64,000 bases of DNA from Setophaga petechia (Eukaryota > Chordata > Aves > Passeriformes > Parulidae): contig JANCRA010000061.1 in the NCBI GenBank assembly GCA_024362935.1, positions 3,348,001-3,412,000 of the forward strand, written 5' to 3'. The notes under the pieces were generated by a model. It ran no database searches. It saw only the letters and a list, made by a program, of their open reading frames with translations, and had not been told where the DNA came from. Below are positions 24,449 through 37,407 of this stretch, in pieces. A program made the position numbers and the translations under genes. How positions within the stretch are numbered: the first letter of the stretch is position 1; each line of letters starts with the position of its first letter.

Positions 24449-25582
24449 TCACTTGCAGGGGTGGGGAGAGTCCTCAGCGTCTGGGGTCTTTCTCTTTAGG
24501 GACCGCCGGGGCCGCCCAGGTGAGCAGTGCCCGCCATGGGTGGGAGCAGAGGGGCTGGGGCTGGTGCCTTGGACAGAGGGACCTGCCTCCTCCTGGGGCT
24601 GGTCCAGCTCTGGGGACACCGGCACAGCTGGGGAGTGGCTTTCCCCCCTGGTAGGGGTGGCCTGTATTGTAGCAGCTTCCTCTTCCTCCACGGAGGCTTC
24701 AGGGCTGCTGGCTAGAGTCCATGTCCAAGAGCTGGAGCTATTGGTGCTGGGGGAGCTGGGGCTGTTGGGGTTGGGGGTGCTGGGGCTGCTGGGGCTGGAG
24801 GGGTCATGGTAGTTTGGTCTAGAGAAGCTGGGGGAGCTGGGGCTGCTGGGGCTGGAGGAGTTGGGGTTGTTGGGGCTGGAAAAGATGGAACTGGAGCTGC
24901 TGGAAGTGCTGCTGGCTGTTGGGCTGTCATCCTCATCTGTGGCAGCGTGAGAGTACAGCAGCCTCTGGGCCCCTGAGCTGCAGTGTCTCACAATGATGTC
25001 GATGGTGCCCCCGACCAATGGCACTGTGTGTTCCTCCAGAACGCCCTGCAAACTCTGGATCATGAGCTCCTGGTCTGGCCCATACACACAGAGAGCATGC
25101 AAGATGGCACTCTGTGTGCTCCTTGCCATCCACCACCGCTCCCCGTACATGTTCTCCGTCCTTTGGCGCAGCCAAGTTTGCACAGGGCCCAGAAGTTCCC
25201 GTCGCTGACGGAAAAGCTGTGCCCAGACCTCAGGCAGGACACCACCGACAGCTCTGGCTGCTGTCCTCTGAGGAGAAGAGGGATGGGCCGGCACAGGGCC
25301 ACGGGGGCTGTTCTCGTCCTGGCCACCAGGAGCTCTCCCTGCTGAGCTAGTGGCCACTGGCCGCTGCTCAGGGGCCGTGATGACAATCTCTAGATAGTCA
25401 CCGGCATCATCAGAAAACCTGACAGTCTCTATGGCTCCTCTGCACAATGGGCATGATGGATTTGTCTGTGCCCACCGCAGGATGCAGCCCCGGCAGAAGT
25501 GGTGGCCACAGGGCAGAATAGTTGCCACATCATCCCAAGTGTCCTGGCAGATGGCACAGTTGCCATCTGTCTCAGTGGCCAT
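24449..25582 (-). CDS. Topors-like RING-finger E3 ubiquitin ligase, copy B
   Basis: This encodes a predicted 377-residue paralogue of copies A and C. The C3HC4 RING is complete, with zinc ligands C9, C12, C25, H27, C30, C33, C44 and C47. The RING is the most divergent of the three (PCGHHFCRGC and LCRGAIETV where A and C share LCRTPIETV). The conserved helical block runs from VGGVLPEVWAQLF to CSSGAQRLL (about 112-209). It is followed by an unusually long Ser/Pro/Asn region (about 222-285) with repeated SSPSSP units, an EEEE patch (about 299-302) and a basic RPRRSLKRK motif (357-365) that looks like a nuclear localisation signal. The frame extends six codons upstream only from a GTG, so the MATE methionine at 25582 is the start (A at -3, G at +4). 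The acceptor-like CTGCAG just upstream of the ATG leaves open a 5' leader intron. Role as a nuclear E3 ligase is inferred from the RING and the family. Confidence 0.85.
   Translation of the reverse strand: MATETDGNCAICQDTWDDVATILPCGHHFCRGCILRWAQTNPSCPLCRGAIETVRFSDDAGDYLEIVITAPEQRPVATSSAGRAPGGQDENSPRGPVPAHPSSPQRTAARAVGGVLPEVWAQLFRQRRELLGPVQTWLRQRTENMYGERWWMARSTQSAILHALCVYGPDQELMIQSLQGVLEEHTVPLVGGTIDIIVRHCSSGAQRLLYSHAATDEDDSPTASSTSSSSSSIFSSPNNPNSSSPSSPSSPSFSRPNYHDPSSPSSPSTPNPNSPSSPSTNSSSSWTWTLASSPEASVEEEEAATIQATPTRGESHSPAVPVSPELDQPQEEAGPSVQGTSPSPSAPTHGGHCSPGRPRRSLKRKTPDAEDSPHPCK
24726..24912. repeat. Degenerate minisatellite inside copy B
   Basis: On the plus strand, units such as GGGGCTGCT and GGAGCTGGG are repeated many times. 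Read on the minus strand they encode the SSP/NSP repeats of the copy B tail. The repetition probably arose by slippage; copies A and C carry plain serine tracts at this position instead. Confidence 0.75.
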
Positions 25583-25589
25583 ACTTGGC

Positions 25590-25950
25590 CTCTGCAGCAC
25601 ATGGGGAGTGCTGAGGATCAGGAGCTGTTCTCTGTTGCTGGTGTCACACCCTGAAGGAGAGGGGAGGAGGGAGACGGACAGCCTCCCACCTCCCTAAACC
25701 CTGTCACTTGCCCATGTCCGACTGGGGGATGTTTCCTGTCAGTGTTGCAAGTATGCTCTGCCCCAACTAGACAGGAATGGGGAAATTCTGCTGGTTGCTC
25801 TGGGACTGGCACTGGGACCTGCCAAGAACAGGCACCACTCAGCACCAGAGAAACCTTGCTCAACCTTCCACACCTCGAAGTCACACAGTTGCACCTTGCT
25901 TGGTAGGACTTCAGGCCAGAGCCAGACTGGCACCGGCTCTGCCTGTGTCT
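25590..25950 (-). other. 5' leader region of copy B, possibly with an intron
   Basis: About 370 bp separate the TATA-like element from the start codon, against about 150 bp in A and about 45 bp in C. The part at about 25798-25850 (GCTCTGGGACTGGCAC, then CTGCCAAGAACAGGC on the plus strand) matches the leader of A. The part at 25583-25797 has no match in A. On the minus strand the sequence ends GTGCTGCAG just before the coding start, which is acceptor-like. No single strong donor stands out. Confidence 0.35.
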
Positions 25951-26030
25951 CTATTTAAGCAGTGAGGAGGGAAATGTCACAATCCCGTGCTTGGTGATGT
26001 CACAATGTGCCTCTCGCTGATGTCACCCTC
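25951..26030 (-). promoter_or_regulatory. Promoter of copy B with TATA-like element and CRE-like boxes
   Basis: The minus strand reads GCTTAAATAG at 25951-25960, a TATA-like element. Upstream of it (plus coordinates) lie AATGTCAC at 25973, TGATGTCA at 25995-26002 and TGATGTCA at 26018-26025, spaced 23 bp apart, close to two DNA turns. The arrangement is shared with A and C. The octamer resembles CREB/ATF/Jun-type sites; the binding factor is inferred. Confidence 0.55.
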
Positions 26031-27190
26031 CATCAGTAGGCAATGTCCCCACCAGTGCATGTTGTCAAGAGAAAGATGAAAATATTTTTTCCTGTTTTCA
26101 GCTTGTCCATGTTGCTCCGCCTTGGCCACCTGCATCATGTGTCCATGGCCCTGTGTCTCATCCCTGCTCCTGACAGCTCACCAAGGCTTTCTGTGAGGAG
26201 CGGAGTCAGCATGGACTACCTGTGACTGGATGATGCCTCCTCCTGTCACTGCCTTTCCCTGGGCAATGCTGGGATTTGGAGAACCTGGGTGCTGGTGCCA
26301 GCCCTAGGTGAGAGTCTCCCACCCCGGTGGGTTTTGTCCCTGCTTCAGGGAGAAGCAGGCAGGAATGTTTTGCTCCAGCCCCATCCACTCCCGCTGGCAC
26401 TTGCCCACAGTGTCACATCCCTCTCCACTTCCCAAGTGTCTGTGTTTCTGGAATCCAGTGCCTTTGTGCTCCTCCCCAGCAGGAGGAAGGGGCCTCAGAA
26501 GGAGCTGGAGTTGCTGTCCCTCCACAGTGGGGTACAAGGACCAGAGGAACCCTGTCATGATTCTGGAGAGCCCAGGACCCATCGCCACGTGGGCCATGCT
26601 GTGCCATCATCCCCTCCTGCCTCTGGCTGTTCTCATCCCTGAAAGTCATCAGTCCAAGCAGTTCTTTCTTCACTTGGAACTAATTTCTCCTGGTTTGAGG
26701 CTTGTCTGGTGTGAGGCAAGGATGCTGTGTGCAACCACCACGTGGCTCTGCCTCAGGGTGCAGAGATCTCTTTTCAAACCCGTGCAAATGGAGGATGTCC
26801 ATTGCCATATTTTGGTGCTTCAAAGTCCACATGGAAAAAGATGGAAGTTTGCTTATCAGGATTTCTTTCTGTTGTTATTAAGAGTAAGTGCCTGTTAAAA
26901 TATGCAGCTATATTCCTTTTAACTTGGAATTGGACTTTTAATGGTCTAAATATGCAGGCAGCAACTGGAATTTTGGAGTACCAAGATATTCCCTCTTTCC
27001 TGGGGAAACTAAGGCCACAGATACTCCAGGAGATGGACATTTCATGCTTTAAGAGAACTCTTGCCCGAGATTTCATCTTGAGTTCCTTGCACATCTGTGC
27101 TCCAGAACATCCCCCCATTAATTCACTGCCATGGTCACATTTCATTTCTTTTTCTCTCCTGCGCCATGTGCCCTGAAATGATGAAATGAC
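26031..27190. other. Distal 5' flank of copy B, then unannotated DNA
   Basis: The block at about 26090-26180 is shared with the other two copies. From about 26290 to 26700 the sequence is GC-richer, with open frames on both strands but no domain or paralogue support. From about 26800 it returns to AT-rich DNA. No gene is recognised. Confidence 0.5.
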
Positions 27191-27194
27191 AGAA

Positions 27195-27425
27195 AGGGTG
27201 GGGATGGAAGGGACCTTTAGAGATCATCTAGTCCAAGCCCTCTGCCATGGTCAGGGACACTTTCCACTAGACCAGGTTCCTCAGTCCCTCACCCAACCTG
27301 ACCCTGAACAATGCCAATGACGGGACATCCACAACATCCACGGGCATCCTGCTCCTGCCTCTCACTCAAGCAGAGGGAAAGAATTCCCTCCCTTGACCTG
27401 TTGGACATCCCTCTTTAGACACAGG
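27195..27425 (-). mobile_element. CR1 LINE 3' fragment, antisense to the plus strand
   Basis: The plus strand reads GGGATGGAAGGGACCTTTAG, then AGATCATCTAGTCC, CTGCCATGGTCAGGGACACT and TTCCACTAGACCAGGTT. This is the reverse complement of a CR1 3' end. The terminal 8-mer tail is missing. The copy is diverged and inactive. Confidence 0.85.
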
Positions 27426-28440
27426 TACAGAGGGGTTTCAGGGCTGCAAGCACACAGTGCCAGCTCATATCCAATATTTCCTTCTCAAGATTGCTCAGTC
27501 CTTTTCTGCTCTCCATCCATCCATCACCCCCTACCGTTTCGTTGTTTCCCCTCCAGATTCAGCGGTGTGGAAGGAAAGCCCAGAGAATATAATAAAATTC
27601 ACTTGTTTCTGGATGGACTTTCACAACAGGGTCTTAGTTGTGATCTAGCACCTGTAGACCAACACCTGCCAGAAAAAAACAGAAATAAAGAATAATTCAT
27701 ATGAGGGGAGCGGTTGGAAATTGCCTGGAACTATGTCAAAAGAGAGTACTTGTGAAAGCAAGTAGTTCTTGAAGGAAATGCCTAACAGGGAAGCATCCTA
27801 TCAGGTGCTGAGTAGTTGCAGGGGGCCAGCGTAGACAGCAGAGGGAAGGAGGTTTGTAAATGCAGGGTGTTCAAAATCATCCCCAGGTAACCTTTGAAAA
27901 GTGGTGCCTTCACATGGCAGAAACTCAAAAGTATCTGTGACTACCTTCACCTGTTGGGTGGAGATGGAAGTAGATCAAAGAGATCTTTTAGAATTTGCTG
28001 CTTGCCAGAAAGTAACCACATTAAAGCACTTTTATGTGGACAAACCACAATCTGAAGATTCAGTTGGAGTTCCACTCTAAATATTTGTGTTTTCTAAGAG
28101 CTGTTCCTGGAATGCTGCAACTCTACTCAGAAGGAGCCTGTGAGAGGGGAACTGGAATAACAGAAGGGAGAAGCTGAGCCCTCACCAGCAATACCTGCAC
28201 ACTGTTCCCTCCTGACCAGTACCTGAAGACTGTAACATAAGCCCCTGCATTGGACAGGGCCTTCCAGGTTCTGATCAGCTGCTTTACAGGGTTAGCTGTG
28301 GCAGCCAGCCCTGTCCTGAGTGCCTTTGGTGATACTGGACAATCCATCAAACACAGGTGTTGGGCACTTGATTGCAATAAGGATGTAAAGAGACAAATAT
28401 TACCAGGCTTTGTGCAAGAGGTTACGAAGTAGACTCTGGG
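27426..28440. other. Non-coding DNA between two CR1 fragments
   Basis: Short open frames only; no gene, RNA or repeat family recognised. Confidence 0.5.
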
Positions 28441-28880
28441 TCTGGCAGAGGCCAACAAAGGCGAAGAAGGGACTGGAACATCTCTCTTACATGGAAAAGT
28501 TGAGGAAGTAGTTCAGCCTCAAGGAGAGACTTCTAAGAAGGGGCCTCATCCCTGTCTGTCAGTGTCTGCAGAGAGGGCTCAGAACATGGATTAGGCTCTG
28601 CTCCAGGGCCCAGCAGTGGCACCAGGGGAACGGGCAGGAGCTGATGCCCAAGAAGATCCACCTGAATGTGAGGAAGAACTTCTTCCATGTGCAGTGACTG
28701 GGCCCTGAACAGATTGCTCAGAGAGGCTGTGGAGTCTCCCTCACAGGAGATATGTCAGACCCATCTGGATACAATCCTGTGCCACCTGCTCTGGAATGAC
28801 CATGCTGGAGCAGGGAGGTGGGACCAGATGACCCACAGTGGTCCCTTCCAACCTGACCCCTCTTGGGATTCTATGATTCT
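28441..28880 (+). mobile_element. CR1 LINE 3' portion
   Basis: About 440 bp follow the CR1 3' region in order: GGAACATCTCTCTTACATGG, GAGGAAGAACTTCTTCC, TGCTCAGAGAGGCTGTGGAG, GGTCCCTTCCAACCTGACCC and the tail GATTCTATGATTCT. It is 5' truncated, as most CR1 copies are, and has many substitutions. Confidence 0.9.
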
Positions 28881-31800
28881 TTAAACTGTGGAATTCTAAT
28901 GCACTTTGAAAAGCAAAATTGGAGTGAATGTGAAATGGTACTTTATAGATAAAGAAAGGCCTCAGCCACAAGCTTAACTTTGTCTTAGTTTTCTGTTCTT
29001 CATCTCTACTTTTAGGTGACTGGAAGGTTTGTGTGATAAAACAAGCAGGATAAGAAGATGCTTTTGTTGCTGAAGGTTAAACAGGCTTTTGACTCATGAG
29101 AGAGGAAGATTCAGTTGACCATTTTTGAATCATGAAAGTGAATTATTAGAAGGGCTTGGGAGGGGGATATATCTGGCTCCAAGTGTTGCAAAAATTTGTG
29201 TTTTCTGCCATGCTCTCTTTTGCCCTCTTTCATTTCACACAGATTTCAGGGAATTGTCTTGGAGCCGCTGATTTCTGTGTCAGCCTTTTCAATGCATCCT
29301 CAGGGACTGAAACCTGACATTTTAATAAAATGCTTGTTTATACCAAGTGTTGTTTGAAGTCAATGTATGTCAAAAACTGGAGGTTTCTATACATGTAAGA
29401 AGAGTTTATAATGTCATGTCATGGTGTAGTAACTATCTCAAATTACTGCTCAGGCGAATCTGCCTTCCATGTCTGTGTGTAGAGCCACAGCACCAGGGAG
29501 CTAAGTCTGACTCTGTCTGGCCATTCCCTGTGCAGCCTTCTTGTCCTCATGGGGCTTCCTTTGGAAGCTGCTTCTGCTTTATCTTCACTCAGCCTTGGGG
29601 AGAGGTGGTCATTCCCCCATGGGGCAGGGCTTGGGACTCCCCTGCACACCTGTGACTCACCCTCCATGGACAGCCTTGGAGCTGGCACTCCTTGTGCCTC
29701 TTTCCCCATTTATTGATGATGGGGTGAGACTTTCCACATGCTGGCATAGCTCACACCATTGCACTCATTATTTCATCTGTGGAGATGACCAAAGCAGAAG
29801 GAGGATCACAGGTAATAAATGTCAAGGAGGAGAACAGATGCCTTAAAACACCTTGGTCATTTCATTGCGTGCACACCTACAAGATGTGCAATACAACGTT
29901 AATTTCACAGTTACCCAGCGAGGGATGTCTGAATTTCTGACATTATCTGATTAAGAATACTCAAGGCATCTGAACTTCCCCTTTTCTGGAGTTTCACATT
30001 TCTAATCAAACCGGTGATTTCTAATTCATCTGCAAAAGGAGTTAATTGTAAAAAAATTAAATCTGTTAATCTTACTTAGGTTGTTGATTTTTGAAATATT
30101 AGATCCTATTATTTTTTTCTGTGAATTGGACAGTGTTTTGCTAAAGGTTTTGGGAAAAAAAAATCTAGAGAACTGAAATAGAACTTACTTCTATTTCTGA
30201 CTTTGACTGTAATAGTGAGGAGAATTTTACTTAATTATTGTGAACCCTCTCTGCTAAAGAATGACTCTCTTTATAGTTTGTATTGCAACCATGCAAGCCT
30301 TAATTTCAGTTTCTCAGAAAGCCAATAAACTTCCTAGGAGCATTGCTCTCATTTGCCTGATCCAAGAGTATTTTGGCTCAGATTTTGACATAAGAATTAT
30401 TGAAACAGTCTCTGTACAAACAAAAGGGACAGGAGCAAAACTTCTCATCTGCTGTTTAGTCTGTTGAGAGCTGTCATGAGGTAGCAGAGAGGAAGATGCA
30501 ACAACCACCCACTACAGCTCAGGCATCTGAAGGAGACCCATATGGCAGTAGCAAATAATGTTTACCTCTTTCTACCCTGCATATTTTAACTTCTGTTCTC
30601 TCTCAAGACTTTATATTATTAAATTTCAACAAGGTAGGGCTACTACCACTGATTAAATTCAACCATGAGCTAAATGCTGGCTTACACCAAAAACACTTTT
30701 ATAGAACTACACCAGACTTGCAATAACACAACAGCAGAATCTTTTCACACAGCTGGTGTTTACTAAAATGCCACCTCAAATTTTTAAAGGCATAATGAGA
30801 TTGAATCTCTTCACCAACTTGCAACCTAAACTGCACTGAAATGTATGAAGTGAGTTTTTAAAAGAAAATTATTTTTAAAAGTCCATTTTAAAGAATAATA
30901 ATAATAAAAAATCCTCCCATAACATTGGATTGCACTCCAGCCAAGAGGAACACATGTGCCTTCTGAAAAGAGGATGTGCATAGGAAATAGGCTTGCATTG
31001 GCATCCCAAGACATGCCAGATGCTTTTATGAGCAAAATTTTCACAAGTAATAGATACTTGGACGCGTCCCAGGATTGAGTTGCCCAGTTTGAAGTACAGC
31101 AGGGCAGCCTGAATTTTGAACTTCCCCCTTTCAAAGCCAGGAATTACCAACCAAAACTGAGTCCCCTAGACTTCTTTAGTTTTACCTCTAACTCGTGAGT
31201 GGCAGCTTAGTGAATGCTCTTCCTTTGGTCTTCTTTTCAAATTGACCGACTGTAGTCATTAACTTGTATTTCTGGCTCTAGCTTTTGTTATTCCAGACCT
31301 TTCTAACATGTAATTTGCATCTCTGTGTGGTGCATCATATTTGCCTCTGGATTCACGGACAGGAAAATGTGACTAAGCAATGGATGGAATTCTTTAATAA
31401 AGAGCTCAGATTAGGCACCTTGCAGCCTGTTACAGTTTGGAATCTCTATGTGAGAGAGGCTTCATTAAATCAATACATTATGTATTATTTATATGTGAAA
31501 AGAAATCCGTGAGAGCAGCGACCCAGATGAAACTGACATGATTCCAGTTCCTATCTCAGAGATTTAACAATTGATGCTATCTCTCAGAATGTCTTTTCAG
31601 TCTGCTATGTTAAAACATGACTGTAAATTTACTTTTGTCTAGTCCTTCTGCTTGACATCGCCTCAATTTCCACGTCTCCTGTTACTTTTCTTCTCCTTGG
31701 GTGGCTCACATCCCTGGAACCTGTCCCTGTGGATCAGTCTTCCCTTGTGCAGACATCCAGAACACATTTTCAGTGTCACTGGGGTGGTGCCTGAAGCTGT

Positions 31801-34800
31801 TTTGAGGAGCAGCACACGGTGGCTGGAGCCTCCTGGTCACTCAGGTCATAGAGGTGCTGCCAACCAGAGAACAGCACTGGGATTTCTGTCTTCCTCAGGT
31901 TGCAGAGAAATGATCCATGAAAACACAACAAAAAAACCCCCCCAAGTCATTGGGAAAGCTCAGCTTGGCTTCAGATACACTCCAGGGGTGGGTTTGCTCT
32001 TTGTGCGTCCTGCACACTGCTCACGTTAGCACTGTAAGGACAGAGCTTGAAATTTGTGGTGGGACTGCCTGGATTATTTAATTTTTAAAAGTAAAGTTTG
32101 AGATATATCAGGGATTTGAATGAGTGCTCTATCATCTATTACATAATTAATGCAGCCTTAAGACACCATCACAAAGGTGTGTTGTGAAATGTGCAAAATT
32201 TCCTACACATTGATTTCCAAAATTAATTTAAATAATTTTAAATTAAATTACAAACTAATTCTCTACAAATTAAATGGACAGAATATTTTAGAGCTTTACC
32301 TGTAAGTTGTATTTTCACCTCTTTGCTTTACACGACCTTGCTTCCTTAGGACAGAATTGCAAATGTAAAATAGCAGTTGGATTTATCTAGGAAATGCAGA
32401 TATAAATCTTCAGAGCTCAGACGGACAGATATTTAAAATATATAACTTACTTTAAATGACCAACAAAGTAGTAATGTTATTAGGGTGAAAAGGAGTCTTC
32501 TGTGGGATTCATATTACATTCCATTTTGGCATAAGTGCCTGGATGAAAAACAAGTGAGCAGATTTAAATTCACAAAATCTTACTTGGAGATAAAGATTGT
32601 GTTTAATTTGCATTTTTCACTTAGTGTGAATACAATAAGTTAATGTGATGGCTGAAGACTTAAATGCACAGCAGCTCTGCCAACCCTGACTGCTCTCATC
32701 ATGATGAGGTGGCCAGCAGTGACAGTTTTCCTTTTTCTACAGACCAAGGCTGTCAGTGTTTCTGTGTTTGTATTAATGAGAAGGGTAGAGTGTAATTTTG
32801 TGGCTTAATGGAGGGCAAAGCAATGTCTGAATTCAAATTATTTCATTTTTTTCTTTGATTACATATTTTCTCTCATAAATCTGAAAGTAAAGGAAGCACA
32901 TTTTGGAAATGCTCAGAATTCTCTGTTTCCTCAGTAGTATCCAAGTGACCCCTCAAACCAGTTCCCCTTGAGCTAACTAACCACAAATGTGAGGTCTTTT
33001 CACTTCTTTTATACACAGAAACCTCCCTTCAACAAATCAAACAAACCCAAACCAGCTTTCTGAATCCTCTGGAAAATACGACTTATTCAAGAAAGTATCA
33101 TTTTGAATGTGCAGATTTTCTGCTTATTATTCATTCAGATACTTCTTAAGTCAGATCAATGGTGGTCTTTATAATGGTTTAACACAACTGATTGAAATAA
33201 AGTCACTTGAAGTTTGGCCTCAATTTTCAATGATGTTTCAATATGAGAATATCTGTCTGGGGGAGGAACAGAATGAATTTTCATAGTTCCATTATGGCTT
33301 TATGTTCAGCAAACAGACCCTCTCCTTCTACCTTCTCTGACCTTAAGCATTAAAGTAAAACCCTGGCTTTGGAAATGCAGATCAAATATAACTGTTTCTG
33401 CTATTTTGCTTAATGTTGTTTTGCAGGAGCTGAAAATATTCAGTTGCAATTTTCTTTATAGCATGCTTTGTAATTGAGGGACTGAAAAAACCCCACCACA
33501 TGAATTTCTGCCAGCAACACAAAATACGTAAAATAGCATTGCAAGGACTCTGTCAATATTCATGACATATATATATAATTTTATTATAATTTACATATAA
33601 TTTTATTAAACTTATACTTTGGAATAAAATTTACCTAGCAGTGTTTCAGTTCAATTACAGCAATTGTTTTTCAGCAGGATAATTTTTCTGTAGGATTAGA
33701 CAAGAAAAGTAACCACTTCAGAAAATCCACACACACATGCAGTATTCTCATGGCTGTTTTCATTAAGAGGAAGTCTGGAATGGCTGCATCTTTATTGAAT
33801 GAGACAATGAGAAACTTAATCTTTCAGGACAAGGAATTCAGCTGAACCATTAAATTACAAAATGACCCTCTGAAAATCAGAGCAAGGTCATTTAGACCAA
33901 ATAATCTGCGAATACTATGGTCCAGTGTGTTCTTTGCAAGGCTGTATTATTTATAAGTTGGATTAACATCAGTACCTCCAAAATCCACAGGTCTTCTTGG
34001 GAATGCTACAGTAAGGCGAGGAAGTCATGGGCAAGGAAGAACAGAGGGTCATGATCTGAGCAGCTAGAAAAGAACAGTTTCATTCTTCTGGGGCAATTCT
34101 TGAAAGCAACCAATCAACATGAACAGAGAGTGGGTTTTGGGGAATCTTTGCAGAGAAAAGTTCAGGTTTTGTAGAGGGGCAAAGCAGTTAATTTTTTGGT
34201 AAAAACTTTCCATGTGATCTTCCACTTCCCTTCACCTAATTTCCAAATTAAATACAAAATTTGTCTCTTGTGCCTCTGTGATGCTTACAAAAACAAGTGC
34301 ATCATTCTTCCAGAAGATAGGAAGAGGATCACACACTGAAATATTCTCTGAGCTTCATGAGCAAATGCCCTTGTCCATCTTCACTGCACCTCCTTCTATT
34401 TCAGAGGTTCATTGGTCACTCACAGTAAGCTGGTCCAGCGAGTGACAGAGAACTCTGGGGACAAATACTGTGTTGCTGTCTGCAGAGCTTGATGGGATTG
34501 TTGCAGAGATCCCAAGGCCAAATGGCTGAAGAGAGAAGACAGATGGGAATTGCCATGATGACAAGGAGCTGGTGCTTGCTTCAAGGACTTAAGGAGAGGA
34601 CTATAGCAGAGTTTTCTCTCTGGATGCTGGCGTTGAGCCAGGGGAATGTTCAGTCAAGTCCAAATTCCAAGAGGAATGGATCAAAATGAAAAAAGAAAAA
34701 AAGCTGTCTTTTAAAAAATTTAGAATATACCTCAAGAACTCTTATCACAAAGATGTTCATGTTATTGTTTCTCACTTATGCCAATTTTTACCAAATCATC

Positions 34801-37189
34801 TTTCACAGGCTCAGGTGATTTGTGGCTAAGAGCCCAGGTGCCCTGGACCACATTTAATGCTCCCTTTGATACAGCACAAATCATATATCCAGCATACAGT
34901 TGAATTAATTATGTTTGCTAGTTTCTGCCAAAAGCCCCTCTGGGGTAAAAGAATTGCTTGGTTTTCTTTAAATGTCTCAAGGATGGAAGCCATTTATCTA
35001 ACTGGTTTGCAAGCTGCCCATAGTTTGACAGATGATCAGACCCTGGCACTGGATCTCAGTGAGCTTCCAGCTGGAACAGGGCTTTAGTCAGTGCTGCAAA
35101 GTTTGTCTAATAGTTTTCATTATAATTCTTTATCGGTCATTTTCATTTCTTAAACTTACACCACACAGAGATTTTGGCTTTTATGTTTTCCTTTTTGTTT
35201 AGCATTTCTTATCTTTGGGAGCTCTTTCTCACAAAAGGAGAAGTTCTCTTCCAGCTATTGTGGGTCTTGCAGAAAACATTTTCATTTGGGATGCCAAGAA
35301 ATTGGAAAGCATTTCATTGCCTAAAATTCTGTCCTCTTGTAGATTTTGTTCTGGTACATTCAACTAAGGACCTGAGTCCTAGTAAGGTGCTGCACTTACA
35401 GAACTGTGTGTCCCTAAGTGGCAATCCCAAAGCAGAGGCAATAGGAATGGGCACCGGCAACAGAAGACTTCTCTGGTACAGTTAACCCCCCAGTTCCAGA
35501 ATAGAATGTAAAAAAAAAAAAGTTTTGCTGTGTCAGACCAAATATTTACTAAACCCTGTCATTCATTAGCCTGTCTCCAAAAGAGAGAAACAACAGATAG
35601 AAAGTGATAAACTGAAGAGAAAAATAAGCAGAAAAGGCTGCTATCCTGTTGATCATCCAATGGCTTGCAGTCACTTATCTCTTCAGTCAGGTAGGATGTT
35701 TTAGGTTTTTTTTTTAAAAGTAAAAAAAAAGCTTTTTTTTTAAACGTGTGAAACCTCCATGTATGTAAAAACATTCTAGAATTGATCGTTGCTGAGGAAA
35801 AAACCTGAAAATGGGTAAAAATAATTTTAAGATGTTTTGTTCAAGCCATGAAGCTGGCATGTACTGCTGGCAACTGATTTTTAACATGGACTGCCTTTTG
35901 AAGCCAAAAGCCAATTTCAGCGAGAACTGAGGCTCATGAGATTTTCAAAAAAACAAATAACAAAGAAACTGTAGCCTGACTGTCACTTGAGGTCATTGGA
36001 GGTTGACAGATGGGGAAGCTGGGAGGCTGGGGGTCCTGACCCCTGGAACACTGCTCTAAGACACTATGCACTTCAAGGACCAACACCTCTAGGGTAGATC
36101 CATGCTGTGAAGGAATTCCTCAGAATTCGAATGAGGTATCCTGGAGTCTGACTCCATAGACATCCGGGTCAAAAGTCCCATTGTAGCTCCCACTGGTTTC
36201 AAGATAAAATAAAAGCCTTCTTTCCTATATAGGCACTTCCCTTTAAACACAAGATGCTTTAAGTGTAAGCTTTTCGCCATGACTTCTTTTCTAAATTGTG
36301 TTGTGGTATCCTGCGCCTGTCAGGTGCAACAAAAATAAGCAATCTGCAAAGTTTAACATTAAAATCAATGTTTACAGGACCTGAAAACACACCTATGCAT
36401 GAAGGAAAGAAGGGTGGGAGGAAATGTGCACAAAGATTGAGAGGAGGAGAGAGAAGAAAGATTAAAAAACTGCTCATCCTTGTCCATTATTCCACCTGAG
36501 TGAACAACTTGTTGTGCAATAATTACAGTGTAATATAACAAAATTATCAGCCACAGCATAAGGGATTAAAAGGTTACTTTATTTTAACAACTGTACCACT
36601 GCTGTGGGGATGGGGTACATTGTCACTCATTACTAATACTGCAGAATATATAGTATTTCAAGTGTATTCTGTCCAGTGGCGTGTAGTGTGCACTGTTCTG
36701 TGTGAGATAAGTTGGGTTGCCATTGCAACTTTAAATAACTTCTAGTGTCAAAAATAATGGTAAGCTTCTGGTCACCATTTTTATTAATCTTTAATTTCAC
36801 CTTGTCTGTCAGATATTGACCTTCTGGCCCTGGGGATCGTTGATAAACACCTTTTGTGCTGATTGGAGCAGAACAACTGACTCAACCATTGTAAGAGTGT
36901 TTGCCCTTGACCTCACATTCACAGCAGAGTCTTTACAGACCAAAGGCACTGCTGCCTAGCAACTACTGGGTTCTGGTTTAGGTGCTTAAAGACTTCAACA
37001 ATCTATTTCAAATTAGCTCATAAAACTGAAAAAACTTTATTGAAATCCTATTTCTCCACAGTTTTTTTGCTTCTTAATTCAGATGTTTCTTTCACAAGCC
37101 AAATCATATACGAAGTGAGATTTTCAAATGTGCTCGCATTTAAGGATGTCAGACTCTGTCAGTTACCGAGGGATTCCAACATTTTTAGA
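28881..37189. other. AT-rich non-coding DNA, no gene recognised
   Basis: Over 8 kb without a convincing gene. It includes AT-only patches (about 32210-32275 and 33565-33612, the latter with a repeated ATAATTTTATTA) and A/T runs near 35508-35521 and 35709-35745. Open frames are short and lack conserved features. Confidence 0.55.
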
Positions 37190-37350
37190 TTTATTCAGAC
37201 CCCTGTCTTTCTGGGACTGACTGAATGGAGACCTCACAAGTGCCTTCTGGAAGTCAAACCTGGAAAGGTGAAGTCACTTCCCAAATGCATTGTGGACGCG
37301 TTGGCCTTGGATGGGAAATGGCAAATGAAGATAGAGATGAAGTTTCATAA

Positions 37351-37356
37351 TTTAAT
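37351..37356 (-). terminator. Probable poly(A) signal of copy C (ATTAAA variant)
   Basis: The minus strand reads ATTAAA 51 bp after the copy C stop, the same spacing as AATAAA in A and B. A canonical AATAAA also occurs on the minus strand at 37190-37195, 212 bp after the stop, as an alternative. Confidence 0.5.
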
Positions 37357-37407
37357 CTGAAATTATGACAAGGTTCTCTTAGGGCTGCAGGGGTAAAGTC
37401 AGTCCCA

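Noticed and set aside
26308..26898. 196-codon plus-strand open frame
   Set aside because: Overlapping open frames on both strands, no domain, no counterpart at the other copies; likely chance in GC-rich DNA.
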